Source: Planctomycetota bacterium | Lineage (GTDB): Bacteria; Planctomycetota; Phycisphaerae; Phycisphaerales; SM1A02 | Length of the DNA stretch: 16,761 bases | Direction: 5' to 3' | Assembly: GCA_003671065.1 (NCBI GenBank) | Contig: QWPU01000027.1 | Span: forward strand, 1-16,761 | Shown: positions 14,651 through 16,761 of the stretch, one piece after another | Numbering within the stretch: position 1 is the stretch's first letter | How the letters are laid out: the number at the start of each line of letters is the position of its first letter | Made by a program: the position numbers and the translations under genes | Notes under the pieces: generated by a model | What the model saw: only the letters and a program-made list of their open reading frames with translations | Database searches by the model: none | What the model was told of the DNA's origin: nothing

Positions 14651-14743
14651 TTACTTCTTGCCGGACTTCTTAGCAGTCTTCTTAGCAGCCTTCTTCGCGG
14701 TCTTCTTTGCGGCCTTCTTAGCGGCCTTTTTCTTTGCAGCCAT
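14651..14743 (-). CDS. Tiny histone-like AAKK-repeat protein (30 residues)
   Basis: The minus-strand frame ATG 14741-14743 to TAA 14651-14653 encodes 30 residues. They are almost only K and A, in repeats of the type A-A-K-K and T-A-K-K, ending S-G-K-K. Such tails occur in bacterial histone-H1-like DNA-binding proteins; here the tail is the whole protein. I infer a nucleoid-associated or charge-neutralising role; nothing catalytic can be present. Reality is supported by an SD (AGGGAG, 14750-14755, 6-base spacer), a terminator downstream, and a repeated 12-base codon pattern with silent variation. Upstream on this strand, TATAAC (plus-strand 14825-14830) could be the -10 box, giving a leader of about 75 bases with a strong hairpin. 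A 65-codon frame on the opposite strand is only its shadow. Confidence 0.75.
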   Translation of the reverse strand: MAAKKKAAKKAAKKTAKKAAKKTAKKSGKK

Positions 14744-14785
14744 GGTGGGCTCCCTTTAAGTAAGTTACGCTCTTGGGGTCGGAGT

Positions 14786-14819
14786 GAGGCAGCAGCCGGC
14801 GTAACAGAGCTGTTGCCTC
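14786..14819 (-). promoter_or_regulatory. Hairpin in the 5' leader of the AAKK-repeat gene
   Basis: GAGGCAGCAGC (14786-14796) and GCTGTTGCCTC (14809-14819) pair over 11 positions around a 12-base loop. On the plus strand one pair is G-T; on the minus strand that pair is an A-C mismatch. It lies between the possible minus-strand -10 box (TATAAC) and the SD of the histone-like gene. No T-run follows. Its function is unknown. Confidence 0.45.
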
Positions 14820-14858
14820 ATGTAGTTATACCCACATCGGACACAAAGGAATTGCACC

Positions 14859-14888
14859 TTGACAGAATTCTGCAAGTTCGTTCGTGAT
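14859..14888 (+). promoter_or_regulatory. Possible promoter of dapB
   Basis: A perfect -35 box TTGACA (14859-14864) is followed 18 bases later by CGTGAT (14883-14888), only a 3/6 match to the -10 consensus. The dapB ATG is 35 bases further on. The -35 is convincing; the -10 is weak. Confidence 0.35.
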
Positions 14889-14923
14889 CACGACGACGCG
14901 GCAACCAACTTTGGACGCTCAAC

Positions 14924-15607
14924 ATGACAACACGAATCGCTCTGATGGGTGCTGGTGGACGCATGGGAACTCGCATCGATGCGTTGGCATCATCCGATTC
15001 CATGATTGAAGTCGTTGCGCGTTTTCATCGAGAAAACATGAGCGAAACTGCACTCGCACGAGGCGTGCATGTAGTCGTTGACTTCTCGTGTGAGCATGGA
15101 ACTCATGCTGCAATTGCCATCGCGCGCAGCACCAATGCAGCGCTCCTTGTTGGCACAACAGGCCTCTCGGAGGGGGTCGAAAATATTTTAGAAAATCTTT
15201 CGGCGACGCATGCCGTGCTCATCGCACCGAACACTTCGCTTGGTGTTGCAGTCACGCGACGACTCGCGCAACTTGCTGCTGAACTTCTTGGTTCAAGTGA
15301 GTGGAGTGTTGACATCGTTGAGAGTCATCACGATCGAAAGAAAGATGCGCCATCGGGAACTGCGCTCGCACTTGCGCGTTCGCTCGCGAGTGGCGGAATG
15401 CCTGTTTTACCCGAGAAAATCCATGCAATTCGCGCAGGCGACACCATCGGCGAACATGAGATTCGCTTCGCTGGACCATCTGAACGAATTCACTTGATGC
15501 ATCAAGCGGTGTCGCGCGATCTGTTCGCTGCGGGTGCGGTGCGAGCAGCAAAGTGGCTCGCTGGTCGAGCGCCTGGTCGCTACAGGATGGAAGATGTGCT
15601 CGGCTAG
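14924..15607 (+). CDS. dapB: 4-hydroxy-tetrahydrodipicolinate reductase
   Basis: DapB reduces the cyclic dihydrodipicolinate intermediate with NAD(P)H in the diaminopimelate/lysine pathway in the cytoplasm. The 227-residue protein shows GAGGRMG (9-15) for cofactor binding, G-T-T-G (77-80), APNTSLGV (101-108) and the catalytic segment ESHHDRKKDAPSGTA (133-147) with H135/H136 and K140. The family ending G-E-H-E-I-R-F-A-G (176-184), W-L and P-G-R-Y-R-M-E-D-V-L-G is also present. It is shorter than the usual 250-270, through a compact region between the first glycine loop and G-T-T-G; all active-site parts are intact. No SD is visible; a TTGACA lies 60 bases upstream. No other lysine-pathway gene is adjacent. 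It is convergent with the duplicated-repeat gene. Confidence 0.92.
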   Translation: MTTRIALMGAGGRMGTRIDALASSDSMIEVVARFHRENMSETALARGVHVVVDFSCEHGTHAAIAIARSTNAALLVGTTGLSEGVENILENLSATHAVLIAPNTSLGVAVTRRLAQLAAELLGSSEWSVDIVESHHDRKKDAPSGTALALARSLASGGMPVLPEKIHAIRAGDTIGEHEIRFAGPSERIHLMHQAVSRDLFAAGAVRAAKWLAGRAPGRYRMEDVLG

Positions 15608-15625
15608 CGAGCAGAGTGACACGGC

Positions 15626-15760
15626 TCAGGCCGCGCGGCGTGTTGCGCCGTTGGTGGACTCAGTGGCGTCTGAGTGAGTGGTCTTCGATGGCGCATCAGC
15701 GCGTTCGCGCCAGTCTTCTGCACGACCACCGAGATTGAGCTCGCTCGGCATCGTCTTGCG
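15626..15760 (-). other. Displaced original C-terminal coding segment (44 codons)
   Basis: Directly after the 28-bp repeat on the minus strand, one frame stays open for 44 codons and ends at TGA 15626-15628. It begins R-K-T-M-P-S-E-L-N-L and includes G-G-R-A-E-D-W-R-E-R. It fits onto L-G-Y (residues 104-106) of the gene above if one repeat copy is removed, so it is probably the gene's original end. It is now out of frame and not translated as part of that protein. Confidence 0.7.
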
Positions 15761-16106
15761 ATAGCCAAGTTTGCGCACGACCTCTAAAATAGCCAAGTTT
15801 GCGCACGACCTCTAAAACATCGGTCCACGCGGGGAAATTCTTGCCATTCACGCGCTTGAAAGCATCAATCGCCATCAAGAACATGAACTGCTCCTTGTTC
15901 ATCTCGCCGTCCTCAGCATCACGCACAAAGTCGCTCAAGCGACGACCTGGACCCCGACGACGCTCAAGGTTCGTTGGATCAGCAACCTCGCCGCGACGAC
16001 GATCAAGTCCAAGGCGGCGGTCCATCACGCCATCAGAATGCGCGGTGTGCGCGCTTGCGGCGTTGGTCGGATCGTTTGTTGAGTCGTTTGAATTCTCTGT
16101 AGTCAT
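15696..16106 (-). CDS. Conserved small protein with C-terminus shifted by a 28-bp duplication
   Basis: The ATG at 16104-16106 has a good SD (AGGAG, 16115-16119, 8-base spacer); a GTG at 16133 is a weaker start. The 136-residue product has a polar N-terminus, an arginine-rich part with D-R-R, D-R-R-R-G, E-R-R-R-G and G-R-R units (about 29-59), then a helical part G-E-M-N-K-E-Q-F-M-F-L-M-A-I-D, F-P-A-W-T-D-V-L-E-V-V-R-K-L-G-Y (to residue 106). I recall this 'EQF..MAID...FP.WT.VLEV...LGYR' type from planctomycetes; function unknown, with no catalytic motif. After Y106 the frame runs through a second copy of a 28-base repeat and gives 30 unrelated residues. Without the duplication the protein would have 150 residues, ending at 15626. 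The present product is probably a damaged version. Confidence 0.72.
   Translation of the reverse strand: MTTENSNDSTNDPTNAASAHTAHSDGVMDRRLGLDRRRGEVADPTNLERRRGPGRRLSDFVRDAEDGEMNKEQFMFLMAIDAFKRVNGKNFPAWTDVLEVVRKLGYFRGRAQTWLSQDDAERAQSRWSCRRLARTR
15761..15816 (+). repeat. Exact 28-bp tandem duplication inside a gene
   Basis: The 28-base unit at 15761-15788 (begins ATAGCCAAGTTTGCGCACGA, ends CTCTAAA) is repeated without a mismatch at 15789-15816. Because 28 is not a multiple of 3, it shifts the reading frame of the minus-strand gene that it lies in. Confidence 0.97.
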
Positions 16107-16133
16107 GTCGAGGGCTCCTAGCGTCGTGTGCAC

Positions 16134-16325
16134 GCGTGCGTGTTCGGCGTTGCCAAAGCACGACCGCTACACTGCACGCGGATCGACCGCCTTGAACACT
16201 GACTTGAGGGAAATACTCAAGACACGGCTGCAAAAGGCTCGAAATGTCGCTTCAACGCACGACAAGCACCACGCGCGCCTTCTGCATCGCGCTGGCGCGA
16301 TTCAATCTCACGAGTACCTCTCTCT
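16134..16325. other. Divergent spacer with a 6-bp inverted repeat
   Basis: CTTGAG (16203-16208) and CTCAAG (16216-16221) flank 7 bases, a possible small operator. Clear -35/-10 boxes for either flanking gene are not visible. Confidence 0.35.
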
Positions 16326-16761
16326 GTGTCCAACCCAACCGAACCCCTCCATTTCCGACCCCTTGCCGCGTTTCTTGGATGGGTCTTTCCTGGTCTCGGG
16401 CACATCGCTTCAGGAAATGTCAGACGCGGCGTGTTCGCCATGACTGGCGTGCTGTTCTTGTTTGTTGGCGGCGTGGCTGTCGGCGGCGTTGACTGCGTTG
16501 ATCGCGTTGAGGACAAACTCTGGTTCGTCGGCCAAGCGTGTTGCGGACCGATCGCCTTTGGCGTGGATGCGGTCAACACTTCGATGCTCAAGTCTGGTTC
16601 CGCCGCCCCGCTCATCCCCTTACCGCCATCGGTGCTCGATCCCAATCCTCGCGCGAGCGCCTTCAAAGGCCTTGCGCACGCCAATGAGTTCGGCACCTTC
16701 TTCGTCTTCCTCGCGGGCTTGATGAATCTCTGCGTGATTCTCGATGCGCTTGTGCGCGCGC
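16326..16761 (+). CDS. Membrane protein with G-L-G-H motif (partial, runs off the window)
   Basis: The frame runs to the right edge without a stop. GTG at 16326 gives a start V-S-N-P-T-E-P-L-H-F-R-P; ATG 16440 would cut off the first conserved block. Visible parts are A-A-F-L-G-W-V-F-P-G-L-G-H-I-A-S-G (13-29) and a helix F-A-M-T-G-V-L-F-L-F-V-G-G-V-A-V-G-G (35-52). Next come a loop with D-P-N-P-R-A and a last helix near the edge (F-G-T-F-F-V-F-L-A-G-L-M-N). The P-G-L-G-H then R-R-G pattern resembles TM2-like and DUF6677-type planctomycete proteins, a tentative family call. Function is unknown. The opposite-strand frame over 16217-16696 has no such signature. The starting codon is uncertain because no SD is visible. 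Confidence 0.65.
   Translation, partial: MSNPTEPLHFRPLAAFLGWVFPGLGHIASGNVRRGVFAMTGVLFLFVGGVAVGGVDCVDRVEDKLWFVGQACCGPIAFGVDAVNTSMLKSGSAAPLIPLPPSVLDPNPRASAFKGLAHANEFGTFFVFLAGLMNLCVILDALVRA

Noticed and set aside
16217..16696. 159-codon minus-strand frame at the window end
   Set aside because: The plus strand encodes helices and a G-L-G-H motif in the same place; the minus frame is low-complexity and featureless.

Overview
The window looks like chromosome from a planctomycete, most likely the Phycisphaerae. This is inferred from gene content, not from a marker gene. The clues are a truncated secreted protein with a PEP-CTERM-like 'P-A-P-G-A / hydrophobic / RRRR' tail, a 7Fe-type ferredoxin, a tiny AAKK-repeat histone-like protein, very large secreted amidohydrolases, and many genes without a Shine-Dalgarno (SD) site. 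Base composition is moderately GC-rich throughout. I see no tRNA, rRNA, CRISPR array, insertion sequence or phage gene. This is ordinary core and lineage-specific chromosome, not a defence or mobile island.

Layout. Positions 1-446 hold the 3' end of a secreted, surface-sorted protein and a strong terminator. Positions 472-1777 hold an isolated ATP synthase epsilon gene (atpC) with a promoter almost abutting its ATG, then scpB (chromosome condensation). Positions 1980-4665 on the minus strand are a tightly coupled three-gene operon: a SPOR-like lipoprotein, then holB (clamp-loader delta'), then a CYTH-domain protein. The joins are a 4-base ATGA and a 4-base GTGA. Positions 4666-5458 contain a leader with a good sigma-54 promoter match, a stand-alone flgM (anti-sigma-28) with a strong SD, and a 14-bp-stem terminator. 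Positions 5540-10396 carry two consecutive exported amidohydrolase-like genes with three amidohydrolase modules in total; only one keeps the metal-binding HxH motif. Two divergent lipoproteins (10421-11819) follow, one carrying a lone PDZ domain.

Positions 11859-13406 hold a small conserved protein and, convergently, an M16-family peptidase-like protein that has lost its zinc motif. Positions 13608-14743 hold a membrane-anchored unknown protein, the ferredoxin, and a 30-residue lysine/alanine-rich protein. Positions 14924-15607 encode dapB (lysine/diaminopimelate synthesis). It is convergent with a small conserved protein whose C-terminus is scrambled by an exact 28-bp tandem duplication. The window ends inside a membrane protein with a G-L-G-H motif.

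The clearest unusual signal is that 28-bp duplication. Removing one copy restores an open frame of 44 further residues, ending 18 bp from dapB. Other points of interest are the one-active-plus-two-degenerate amidohydrolase set, the sigma-54-type promoter before an orphan flgM, the orphan atpC, and a recurring -10-like hexamer placed 7-10 bases before start codons, which suggests leaderless mRNAs. I did not find a convincing new multi-gene system.
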